A stretch of 33,333 nt of DNA from Opitutia bacterium (GTDB lineage Bacteria > Verrucomicrobiota > Verrucomicrobiia > Opitutales > UBA953): assembly GCA_947373115.1 (NCBI GenBank), contig CANBWJ010000004.1, positions 1 through 33,333 of the forward strand, in the 5' to 3' direction. Positions 18,578-26,776 of this stretch are shown piece after piece. Under the pieces are notes generated by a model. It ran no database searches. It had not been told where the DNA came from and saw only the letters and a list, made by a program, of their open reading frames with translations. The first letter of the stretch is position 1. Every line of letters begins with the position of its first letter. The translations under genes and the position numbers were made by a program.

Positions 18578-20595
18578 CCGATTCCCTTTTAATTAAGCCA
18601 TTCCGCTCTCCGGCAACTGGACTCGCCCAAGTTCCTGGTTCAAAAAGTATTACCAACCGTGCGTTGATTTTAGCGGCCCTGGCGGATGGCGAAACCCTTT
18701 TAACGGGCGCACTTTTTAGTCGAGACACCTTGATTTTAATCAAGGCCCTGCGTTCGCTTGGGTTTTCTATTCAGGACGACCCCGCCGCCCACACTATTCG
18801 CATTAAGGGTGAAGCTGGGAAAATTCCCGCAGCAACGGCCGAGATTCATGTCGGCAACGCAGGTACGGCGGCGCGGTTTCTCACGGCCTTTTTAACTTTA
18901 GCACCGCAAGGCGTTTACTCACTTGATGGCGACACCGCCATGCGGGCGCGTCCGATGGGCGGCCTGTTGGAGGCCCTTGAATCCTCTGGGCATAAAGCCG
19001 TCACCCCCGATGGTCAGGTCACGCGATCGTTCCCCTTTATTTTAAAAACAACGGGTCGCTTACAAAACCTTGAGGTCGATGCTTCGGCGAGCTCGCAGCT
19101 ACTCTCTGCCTTACTGATGGTTCTGCCGCTATGTCCAGGCGCGACAGTCAAAATGCGCGGCTCTACTGTTTCGGAACCGTTTGTAGAAATGACGGAGAAA
19201 ATGTGTGCCCAGTTTGGTCGGCCACTCCAACGCGATGCCACTGGAAAATGGCACTGCCAACAACCTGGACCCTACCGTGCGCCGGGTGTTTATGAAATTG
19301 AGCCCGATGCCACTGCGGCGAGTTACTTTATCGCCCTGCCTGCAGTCACTGGAGCATCCGCCGCCGTCCGCCTCCAGGGTTACGTGAAGGGTGCACTGCA
19401 AGGCGACACCGCCTTTGCCGAGGTGGCAGCCGCGTGTGGAGCCGAACTAATTGCAGAACCCTCTGCCATGGTTGTTAAATCGTGGCCCTTCCTTCGCGGT
19501 GGAAGTTTTGATTTCAATAAATTCTCCGACACGTTTTTAACGCTGGCGACCTTAGCTCCACTGGCTTCTTCGCCGACGGAAATTAAAAATATCGCCCACA
19601 CGCGTAAACAGGAAACGGATCGCATGCTCGCCGTGGCCACCGAGCTGGAGCGTCTCGGCGTACGCGTCGAACCCACCGCCGCACAGTTACGCGCGGACCC
19701 TAAGATTGCTTCATACACAATTTATCCGGCTCGCGATGCCCTGCTTAAGGCGGCCCAAAATGGCCCCGTCTCCATCCACACCTACGAAGACCACCGTGTC
19801 GCCATGAGTTTTGGCGTGCTAGGCTCCTATGATTTATTCGGTGACGGTCGCCCCTGGATCAAAATCGAAGATCCTGCCTGCACCGGAAAAACCTTCCCGG
19901 ATTTCTTTAAAGCCCTTGAGGCGCTAAGGGCAAATTTCGTGGTCGTTGCTGTCGATGGCGGAGCGGCTTCGGGCAAGTCTAGCACTTCAAAATCCTTGGC
20001 TTCGCGTCTTGGCCTTTTGCACGTCGATACCGGCGCGCACTATCGCAGTTTAACGGCTGCGCTTTTAAAATCCGGCACCCCAGCCGATGATGTTTCTGCA
20101 ATCGATGCCGTCTTGTCTAAATTTATTCTCGGAACCCGAATCATGGGCAACTCCGCACACCTTACCATCAATGGACAAGTAATCGACGCGGCCAGCTTAC
20201 GCACCGAAAGTGTGAATGCGGCCGTTTCGAAGTTTGCCGCCTTGGCGGTGGTCCGTGGTGCGCTATTAAATTACCAGCGTGCGCAGGTGAATTTGGCTAA
20301 GGCTGCGGGCTTCGGCGGATTAATTATGGAAGGCCGCGACATCGGCTCGGTGGTTTTACCTGATGCCAACGTGCGTATTTTCCTCCAAGCCGACGCCGAC
20401 GCGCGTTGCGCCCGTCGTGCCAGCGAGGGACAAAGCGATGCCATTACTCAACGGGATCTGCTTGATTCGACCCGTAAGATCGCGCCTCTCGTTTGTCCGG
20501 TTGGGTCGCTCTGTATTGATAATACCTGTCTGACACTTGAAGAAGTCGTGGGGCAGATTGAGGAAAAAATCTGCGGCGTGATGTATTCGGCATGA
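18574..20595 (+). CDS. aroA-cmk: Fused 3-phosphoshikimate 1-carboxyvinyltransferase (EPSPS) / cytidylate kinase
   Basis: 673 aa single ORF; VPGSKSITNRALILAALADG, GNAGTAARFLTAF, EDHRVAMSFG then AVDGGAASGKSSTSKSLASRLGLLHVDTGAHYRSL, EGRDIGSVVLPDA. Confidence 0.95.
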   Translation: MTDSLLIKPFRSPATGLAQVPGSKSITNRALILAALADGETLLTGALFSRDTLILIKALRSLGFSIQDDPAAHTIRIKGEAGKIPAATAEIHVGNAGTAARFLTAFLTLAPQGVYSLDGDTAMRARPMGGLLEALESSGHKAVTPDGQVTRSFPFILKTTGRLQNLEVDASASSQLLSALLMVLPLCPGATVKMRGSTVSEPFVEMTEKMCAQFGRPLQRDATGKWHCQQPGPYRAPGVYEIEPDATAASYFIALPAVTGASAAVRLQGYVKGALQGDTAFAEVAAACGAELIAEPSAMVVKSWPFLRGGSFDFNKFSDTFLTLATLAPLASSPTEIKNIAHTRKQETDRMLAVATELERLGVRVEPTAAQLRADPKIASYTIYPARDALLKAAQNGPVSIHTYEDHRVAMSFGVLGSYDLFGDGRPWIKIEDPACTGKTFPDFFKALEALRANFVVVAVDGGAASGKSSTSKSLASRLGLLHVDTGAHYRSLTAALLKSGTPADDVSAIDAVLSKFILGTRIMGNSAHLTINGQVIDAASLRTESVNAAVSKFAALAVVRGALLNYQRAQVNLAKAAGFGGLIMEGRDIGSVVLPDANVRIFLQADADARCARRASEGQSDAITQRDLLDSTRKIAPLVCPVGSLCIDNTCLTLEEVVGQIEEKICGVMYSA

Positions 20596-21236
20596 TTTTA
20601 AATTCGAAGAACCTAATTTATAAGGCCGTGTACCACGGGGCCCGTTCCTTCGTGGAAGTTTTCTCCACACTCGAGGTCGAAGGCTGGGAAAATGTTCCCG
20701 AGGGTGCGTGTCTGTTTGCCTCCAATCACCAGAGCATGGTTGACCCGCCCTTAATTGGTTCCTGCCTGCCGCGCGAAATTTCTTACATCGCACGCCGCAG
20801 CCTTTTTTATAATCCTCTTTTTGGGGCGGTCATTCGCTCCTGTAATTCTATTCCCGTCGATCGTGGCGAAGCCGATGTCGGTGCCATCCGGGCCGCCTTA
20901 ACTGCGCTCGGCGATAATCGCGGGCTCCTGATTTTCCCCGAGGGCACGCGCAGCTTTGATGGCGTGATCAAAGAGCCGAAGGCAGGTGCGGGCTTGCTCG
21001 CCTGTAAGTCTGGGGTGCCGGTTGTACCGATTCGCATTCGGGGCACGCGCGATATTTTACCACGAGGATCTTTCTTTCCAGTCGGTGCGGCCCGGTTGCG
21101 GATCCGCTTTGGCAAGCCAATGATGCCTGCCGAATACGATCCCGGAGCAGGTGCACCCGGCCGCTCCTTGGAGGCCTCACGGCGCATCCTGGAAGCCATT
21201 AAGGCCTTGCCCGATTGCTCTGAGCCGGGGCTTTAA
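20592..21236 (+). CDS. plsC: 1-acyl-sn-glycerol-3-phosphate acyltransferase
   Basis: 214 aa; FASNHQSMVDPPL (HX4D), LIFPEGTRSFDG; ATGA overlap with aroA-cmk. Confidence 0.93.
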   Translation: MILNSKNLIYKAVYHGARSFVEVFSTLEVEGWENVPEGACLFASNHQSMVDPPLIGSCLPREISYIARRSLFYNPLFGAVIRSCNSIPVDRGEADVGAIRAALTALGDNRGLLIFPEGTRSFDGVIKEPKAGAGLLACKSGVPVVPIRIRGTRDILPRGSFFPVGAARLRIRFGKPMMPAEYDPGAGAPGRSLEASRRILEAIKALPDCSEPGL

Positions 21237-22360
21237 GAAATCCGCTGCGGCATTACGACGCAAAGGAAGTCTTCTTTCAGTCCACGAATCACGCCGGGAG
21301 ACATGTCATCCTTGAACTCGAAATCGAGTTCATCTTCGGTGACTGCACGGAGCGGCTCTAAAACGTAAGTGGGGTTGAAAGCGATGTTCACATCGGGACC
21401 GTCGTACTTAATTGCAATCGGCTCGTGCGCTTCGCCGCTGTCTGACTTGGCGGAAATTTCTAGGTTTTGCGTCTTCTTCGAAACACTCATGCGAATGGTG
21501 TTGTTGCGCTCGTCGCACATCAACCCAGCCCGGGCGACACTGTCTAAAAGTTTTTCGCGTTCGACACGCACCTTGCTGCCCGCGTCTTTTGGAATCACCT
21601 GGCGGTAGTTAGGATAATTTCCTTCGACCACTTTAGAAACCAGCTGAATGCGGTCCACGAGGCCTTCCTCGTTTTTAGGAATGTCGATCGTGAAGCCTAC
21701 TTGGCGTTCGTTGTGCATCACGTGGGCCTTGCCGCCAACTTTTAAGAGGCGTTGTAATTCGGTGATCGTACGTGCTGGCAAAATCAAAGCTAGGGGCTTT
21801 TCGGGGCCTTCCAGTTGGCGTTCACACTTCGCGAGGCGACGACCGTCGGTGGCGACGACCGTTAATTTGCCGCCTGCAAATTCAAAGAAGACGCCATTTA
21901 AAATATAACGGTTTTCATCGGTGGATTGGGCGTAGCTGACTTTGCGCAACATGGCACCGAGGTCTTCCTGTTCGATTGAGATGGCTGACTGACCAGAGAA
22001 ACTGGCGAGTGGTGGGAATTGGTCGGCGGGTAAACCAGCGACATGAAAAACTGAACTTCCGGATGTAATTTTAACGCGATCCTTACCGGTCAACTCGACG
22101 GTGGTTTCCGCACCAGAAAGTGCACGGATAATTGGCACTAATTTTTTGACGGGTAAAGTTATTCTTCCTGGTGAAGAAATGTTTGCTTTGATGCGGCAAC
22201 AAATTCCGAGATCCAAATTGGTGGTCGTTAAGGTTACGGTGTCACCTTCGGCTTCGATTAAAACGTTTTGTAAAATCGGCATCGTGGCGCGATTGCCAAC
22301 AACGTTGGTAACGCTGGAGAGGCCGTTGAAGAAATGATTCCGGTTAACTTTGAACTTCAT
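21233..22360 (-). CDS. dnaN: DNA polymerase III subunit beta (sliding clamp)
   Basis: MKFKVNRNHFFNGLSSVTNVVGNRATMPILQNVLIEA...EFKDDMSPGVIRG..CVVMPQRIS; start taken at MKFKV rather than longer ORF. Confidence 0.96.
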   Translation of the reverse strand: MKFKVNRNHFFNGLSSVTNVVGNRATMPILQNVLIEAEGDTVTLTTTNLDLGICCRIKANISSPGRITLPVKKLVPIIRALSGAETTVELTGKDRVKITSGSSVFHVAGLPADQFPPLASFSGQSAISIEQEDLGAMLRKVSYAQSTDENRYILNGVFFEFAGGKLTVVATDGRRLAKCERQLEGPEKPLALILPARTITELQRLLKVGGKAHVMHNERQVGFTIDIPKNEEGLVDRIQLVSKVVEGNYPNYRQVIPKDAGSKVRVEREKLLDSVARAGLMCDERNNTIRMSVSKKTQNLEISAKSDSGEAHEPIAIKYDGPDVNIAFNPTYVLEPLRAVTEDELDFEFKDDMSPGVIRGLKEDFLCVVMPQRIS

Positions 22361-22612
22361 AATAAATTTAGAATGGGGGTGATGGGAGGATTGAGGCAAC
22401 CGTTCAATGCTTACACTCAATGATAGGTATTAATAGAAAGAGAGTTAAATAAATACAGTAGTAGTAGTAAAGAGCGGAAGAGCGTGTATAGATATGGAAG
22501 GGCTTGAAGAACTGAGGGATAGGATTTTCCTTAGCCTGTGTAGAAGGGGTGAATAAACCCTAGCTTGTTCACACCAGGCTACAAAGCCAAACCCTTCACG
22601 GACTATTCACAG
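22361..22612. promoter_or_regulatory. Candidate chromosomal origin (oriC) / dnaN regulatory region
   Basis: Intergenic between divergent-side end of dnaN start and pssA stop; TAGTAGTAGTAA array (22459-22470), AT-rich flank and DnaA-box-like 9-mers at 22483, 22537, 22548, 22565, 22603 (each 1-2 mismatches to TTATNCACA). Confidence 0.5.
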
Positions 22613-23500
22613 TTAAACCGCAACGTCTTCGTCGTCGTCCGGCGCCGGGTCAGTCTCCTCCTTTTTAAGAAGGAAGGCATGACGAACCACCCCGTAGATA
22701 ATATACCCAAGAAAGATGCACGGAACGGCAATTTCACTAAAGAAATAGAGACCAGCCCCGCCTAAAATAATGAGAATAAAGACCCGGGTTTTGGCCCGCG
22801 TGTCCCAGTTGATTTTCTTTAAACTCGGGAAGCGAACATTGCTGACCATTAAATAGGAGATAATCAGCATGAGCGGTAGTAAAACCCGCGACCACGATTG
22901 CAGGGTTTGATCGGGCGGACTCAGGGGGTCGGCCAAGCGAATCACCTTTGTTAGGGCCAAGACTAACGACGCCATCATACCAGCCGCCGCCGGGCTTGGT
23001 AGGCCTACAAAATCTCCGCCCGCGACCCGTTTCTCATTCCCGGGAACGAGCGGACTGGTGAGCACATTGAAACGTGCCAAACGCACGCCCGCACAAAGTA
23101 AATAGATGAAAGCGAGTAGCCAGGTGGCTAGCTGAATGTCTTTATCCTGGTTAGGGTTAATAATCAGGAAGCAGGCCATTAACGCCGGAGCCACGCCGAA
23201 CGAAACGGTATCGGCAATTGAATCAAACTCCGCGCCGAAAAGCGATTCGCGATGGGTGGCGCGCGCGACGCGTCCGTCAAAGAGGTCGCAAACACAAGCG
23301 AACAAAATAAACCATACGGCCATCAAATAGTGGTCGGCGCGCGCCACAGCCGAGAGGTCGGTAAAACGGGCCTCCACGCAGTTTTTTATGGCGAGAAAAC
23401 CGCACAACATATTACCAGCCGTGAATAAATTAGGGAGTAAGTAGATGCGCGCCGCCTCTTCTGGCGTCCGATAAACTTTAGGTTCGGGAGGTTGAGCCAT
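22613..23500 (-). CDS. pssA: CDP-diacylglycerol-serine O-phosphatidyltransferase
   Basis: 295 aa multi-pass; CDLFDGRVARATHRESLFGAEFDSIADTVSFGVAPA CDP-alcohol phosphotransferase motif. Confidence 0.94.
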   Translation of the reverse strand: MAQPPEPKVYRTPEEAARIYLLPNLFTAGNMLCGFLAIKNCVEARFTDLSAVARADHYLMAVWFILFACVCDLFDGRVARATHRESLFGAEFDSIADTVSFGVAPALMACFLIINPNQDKDIQLATWLLAFIYLLCAGVRLARFNVLTSPLVPGNEKRVAGGDFVGLPSPAAAGMMASLVLALTKVIRLADPLSPPDQTLQSWSRVLLPLMLIISYLMVSNVRFPSLKKINWDTRAKTRVFILIILGGAGLYFFSEIAVPCIFLGYIIYGVVRHAFLLKKEETDPAPDDDEDVAV

Positions 23501-23502
23501 GT

Positions 23503-23856
23503 TCAGGATTTAGGTTCGTCGAGGTATTTCCAAAAGCCACCTTCTTGTTCGATGCGGGCTTCATCATCGGCGAAGGGCAGACGACTGCGGAAAGCGAAAT
23601 CGTTATAGGTGTGACGGTGTAAAACGTAATGTGCGAGCAGCGCAGATTCGGAGGCCTCAAAATAAATACGAAACTCGCCCACGCGGAGGCGGTGATAGGT
23701 TAATCCGCCGCGTCTTACGCGACCCAAGTCTGAGCGGCCCTGTAAAAGGAGTTCAGGCGTGAGCGAGGTGAAGGCTTCCACGACTTCCATTTGCTCTAAG
23801 GTCGGCAGCTTGGCCAACTCTTGCATGGCCTGATCGCTAAAATTGACTTGGTACAT
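23503..23856 (-). CDS. RelE/ParE-like toxin-fold protein
   Basis: MYQVNFSDQAMQELAKLPTLEQMEV...LGRVRRGGLTYHRLRVGEFRIYFEA; no antitoxin-like ORF adjacent. Confidence 0.6.
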   Translation of the reverse strand: MYQVNFSDQAMQELAKLPTLEQMEVVEAFTSLTPELLLQGRSDLGRVRRGGLTYHRLRVGEFRIYFEASESALLAHYVLHRHTYNDFAFRSRLPFADDEARIEQEGGFWKYLDEPKS

Positions 23857-23898
23857 CGCTCGCAAAGTTAATTCCGTCCCTGTTAAAGCCGCAACCCT

Positions 23899-24369
23899 TC
23901 AGTTCGTCTTTAACCAGAGATTAACCAGAAATTCGGCCCTTTGTTCCGTTAAGTTTAAAACGGTTTCGAAGCCTTCCGCACCCCCATAATAGGGATCGGG
24001 CAACTCCCGCGTCCCCAGAAAGAGTGCGAGTTTCGCGCGGTGCTCGATGGGACAGATTCGTTGCAACTCTTCAACATTAGACTCATCCGCTGCCAGAATG
24101 AGGTCGAAAGTTTCGAAATCGGAATGCGTCACCTGACGGGCACGACGACGACTCAAATCATAGCCGCGCTTGGCGGCATGATGAATGGAGCGTTTATCCG
24201 GTGGTGACCCAACGTGATAATCCTCCGTGCCAGCCGCATCGATTTCGATGTTAAGCTTACGCGATTTAATTTTTTCGTGAAGCACCACCGCGACGGTGGG
24301 CGACCGACAGATGTTGCCCTTGCAGACAATTAAAACGCGTTGCGGAGGCACCTTAAACTTTGCCACCAA
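23899..24369 (-). CDS. Low-molecular-weight protein-tyrosine phosphatase
   Basis: 156 aa; VLIVCKGNICRSP active-site loop and LPDPYYGG catalytic Asp; ORF start is TTG, GTG alternatives exist. Confidence 0.9.
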   Translation of the reverse strand: MVAKFKVPPQRVLIVCKGNICRSPTVAVVLHEKIKSRKLNIEIDAAGTEDYHVGSPPDKRSIHHAAKRGYDLSRRRARQVTHSDFETFDLILAADESNVEELQRICPIEHRAKLALFLGTRELPDPYYGGAEGFETVLNLTEQRAEFLVNLWLKTN

Positions 24370-24808
24370 AGCTTTGGTGGTCGTCGAGGTCTAACACATC
24401 AAACCAGGTGAAAACATCCTCGCGCGCCCCGCCGGCCGGAGTGGACGACTGGTAGGCGGAAAGGCGGGAGCGTTTTTCGGGCGAGCCAGCACCGCGTTGT
24501 TCGTGGTAGCTACTGAAGGCTGCGACCTCCCAACCGGCGCGCGCGTGTTTGGCGTTTTGAAGCATCCAGGTAAGAATTTCCCCGTCGCCCTTCCCTTTTG
24601 CGACCTCGGCTAAAAGTGCTTCCGAGTTCACACCCAAGAAATCCAAGACGTACCGATCCAGGGAGCAGTTGTAAGTGTATTCACCCTGCTTGCCGGCCAC
24701 AGTTGCCCGGGCCTTATCAAGGAGTCGGGGCAAGATAACTAGCCCGCCCAGGCGGCAACGGGGGCTGCGTGGGGGGTGTTGAGTGAGGTCGTAAGGGTTG
24801 TAAGTCAT
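24353..24808 (-). CDS. DUF5069 domain-containing protein
   Basis: DLTQHPPRSPRCRLGGLVILPRLLDKARA..GKQGEYTYNCSLD pattern. Confidence 0.85.
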   Translation of the reverse strand: MTYNPYDLTQHPPRSPRCRLGGLVILPRLLDKARATVAGKQGEYTYNCSLDRYVLDFLGVNSEALLAEVAKGKGDGEILTWMLQNAKHARAGWEVAAFSSYHEQRGAGSPEKRSRLSAYQSSTPAGGAREDVFTWFDVLDLDDHQSFGGKV

Positions 24809-24879
24809 GGAATCTACCTAGTTAGACCCCCATTTAGTGCAAGAAATCTCGAAAAAAGGACATTCTGAGGGTTGCCAAA

Positions 24880-25731
24880 ATGTCACACCTCCTCATCTTA
24901 CCCCTAATGCTGCTTAATTCTGCCAGCTCGGCCGCTGCCTCACCGGATTTTGCCTGGTTCTATTGCGCGTGGGCTTTTGTTTTGGCCTATTGCGTGGATC
25001 TCGGATTTCGCGGCACGGGCCGCAACTTCCCGGCTACAGCTTCCTGGTTGTTTCGCATTAGCTGGTTAGTGCTTTCGGCCTTATTGGCCTATCGGGGTTT
25101 GGTGCTGAATGTTTTCCCAATCAACGGAGCAGGTGAAATTCTACTCTCCATTGCCTGGGGCTTTGCGGGCCTCTCTATTTTTCTCGATCTGGTTTTTGAA
25201 CACCGTCTCCCGGTTTGGTTGGTTAGCATTTTAACAGCCGCATGTCTTTTCGCCGCCGAATGGATGGGCATCGAGGGCGCTTCGGCCAATCAAGCCGGCA
25301 AGCCACTTTTAATGATGCATGTGGCCACGGCGATTCTGGCTTACATGATACTTGCCGCACAGTCGCTGAATTCCGTGGCTTACTTATTGCAAGACCGTGC
25401 CTTAGCGAAACGTAAATTTGGCGGCGTGTATTCTCTGCTTCCAGCTTTAGTGCCGATGGACAAAATCGGTACACAGTTGATGGGTGCAGCCGTTTGGGTC
25501 TTGGGCGTTTCGCTTATTATTGGCACGGCTGATTGGGTTCAAAGTGCATTAAGTTTAGTGAAGCTCCCCAAATTATTCTTTGCGATGATAACGTGGGCCG
25601 GCGGATTAATTTTAATTATTCAACGCCGTCGTCACCAATTGAGCGGTGCACGTTTTGCGCGCGGCTCGCTCATCATTCTTATTCCGGCGCTCATAGCGTT
25701 ATGGCTTTCGCTGCCGCGTGGCTCTAGATAA
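24880..25731 (+). CDS. HemX/CcsA-like cytochrome c assembly family membrane protein
   Basis: 283 aa multi-pass; MHVATAILAYMILAAQSLNSVAYLLQ; directly upstream of hemA. Confidence 0.75.
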   Translation: MSHLLILPLMLLNSASSAAASPDFAWFYCAWAFVLAYCVDLGFRGTGRNFPATASWLFRISWLVLSALLAYRGLVLNVFPINGAGEILLSIAWGFAGLSIFLDLVFEHRLPVWLVSILTAACLFAAEWMGIEGASANQAGKPLLMMHVATAILAYMILAAQSLNSVAYLLQDRALAKRKFGGVYSLLPALVPMDKIGTQLMGAAVWVLGVSLIIGTADWVQSALSLVKLPKLFFAMITWAGGLILIIQRRRHQLSGARFARGSLIILIPALIALWLSLPRGSR

Positions 25732-25732
25732 A

Positions 25733-26776
25733 ATGAGTGCCACCGTCCCAACATTAGTGGCCCTTAGTGCCACGCACCATACCGCGGGCCTGGATGCACG
25801 CGCCGCGTTTGCCCTTTCCGAAGAAGGCAAGGCGGAGTTTTATTTAGCCGCCCGCGAGGCGGGCCTGCGCGAAGTGGTTTTATTGGCGACCTGCAATCGA
25901 CTCGAGGCTTACGCCGTGGGCGATGAGGCGGTGGCTCTACATGTGCGAGCCGCCTTACTTAAGGCTACGGGCGTGGAGGCAAATACCTTGGATCCACATT
26001 TGAAACCGATTCCGGGTCAGCGAGCCGTTGAACATTTATTTTCTGTCGTGGCGGGCCTAGATTCACAAATGGTCGGCGAAGCAGAAATCGCGGGACAGGC
26101 ACGGGTGGCGTACGCGGATGCCTTGGCACGCGGCATGACGGGTCCGGTGCTCAACCGAATTTTTCAAAAAGCCTTTCAGGCGAGTGCCTGGGCGCGCACA
26201 CACACCGGTATCGCACAGGGCCAAGTTAGCCTCGGCAATGTGGCGGTGGATTTAGCCAACCGCGTTTTTGGCTCCCTCGCCGACGCCAGAATTTTAGTTT
26301 TAGGCACCGGTGAAGTGGGTCGACAAGTCGTGCAGGCTTTGGTTTCGCGCGGGGCGACCCAAGTTGCCGTGGCTTCACGTACTTTTGAGAACGCGCGAAT
26401 TTTAGCAGAAGAATTTTCGGGCTCATCGCTCGCGTTAGTGGATGCACTCCATCAAGCACATGCACACGACGTGATTATCGGCTGCGCGCAAGTGGAGCGC
26501 CCGTTATTTGATGTCACCACCCTTGCCGCAATTGTGGCCCGTCGCCAAGACCGCCCCCTTTTATTGGTGGACCTCGGAGTCCCTCGAAATTTTTCTGCCG
26601 AAGCACGTTCCCTCGATGGCGTTTATTTAAGTGACCTCGATGATTTAGCCGCCGTCGCTAATACGCACCTGCAAGCTCGCTTGGCCGAAGTGGGTCGTGC
26701 GCGCGAAGCTTTAGATCAGCGCGCCGAACGCGTTTGGCTTGCCACCCATTCCTCCCCTGCCCGCGAAACTTTATGA
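25733..26776 (+). CDS. hemA: Glutamyl-tRNA reductase, short form
   Basis: LLATCNRLEAYAV, GLDSQMVGEAEIAGQ, VLGTGEVGRQ, DLGVPRNFSAEARSLDGVYLSDLDDL; ATG at 25733 preferred over GTG at 25718. Confidence 0.93.
   Translation: MSATVPTLVALSATHHTAGLDARAAFALSEEGKAEFYLAAREAGLREVVLLATCNRLEAYAVGDEAVALHVRAALLKATGVEANTLDPHLKPIPGQRAVEHLFSVVAGLDSQMVGEAEIAGQARVAYADALARGMTGPVLNRIFQKAFQASAWARTHTGIAQGQVSLGNVAVDLANRVFGSLADARILVLGTGEVGRQVVQALVSRGATQVAVASRTFENARILAEEFSGSSLALVDALHQAHAHDVIIGCAQVERPLFDVTTLAAIVARRQDRPLLLVDLGVPRNFSAEARSLDGVYLSDLDDLAAVANTHLQARLAEVGRAREALDQRAERVWLATHSSPARETL

Noticed and set aside
22459-22470. TAGTAGTAGTAA as a simple microsatellite
   Set aside because: Possible, but position beside AT-rich DNA and DnaA-box-like sites upstream of dnaN makes an origin element the better hypothesis; kept as a finding
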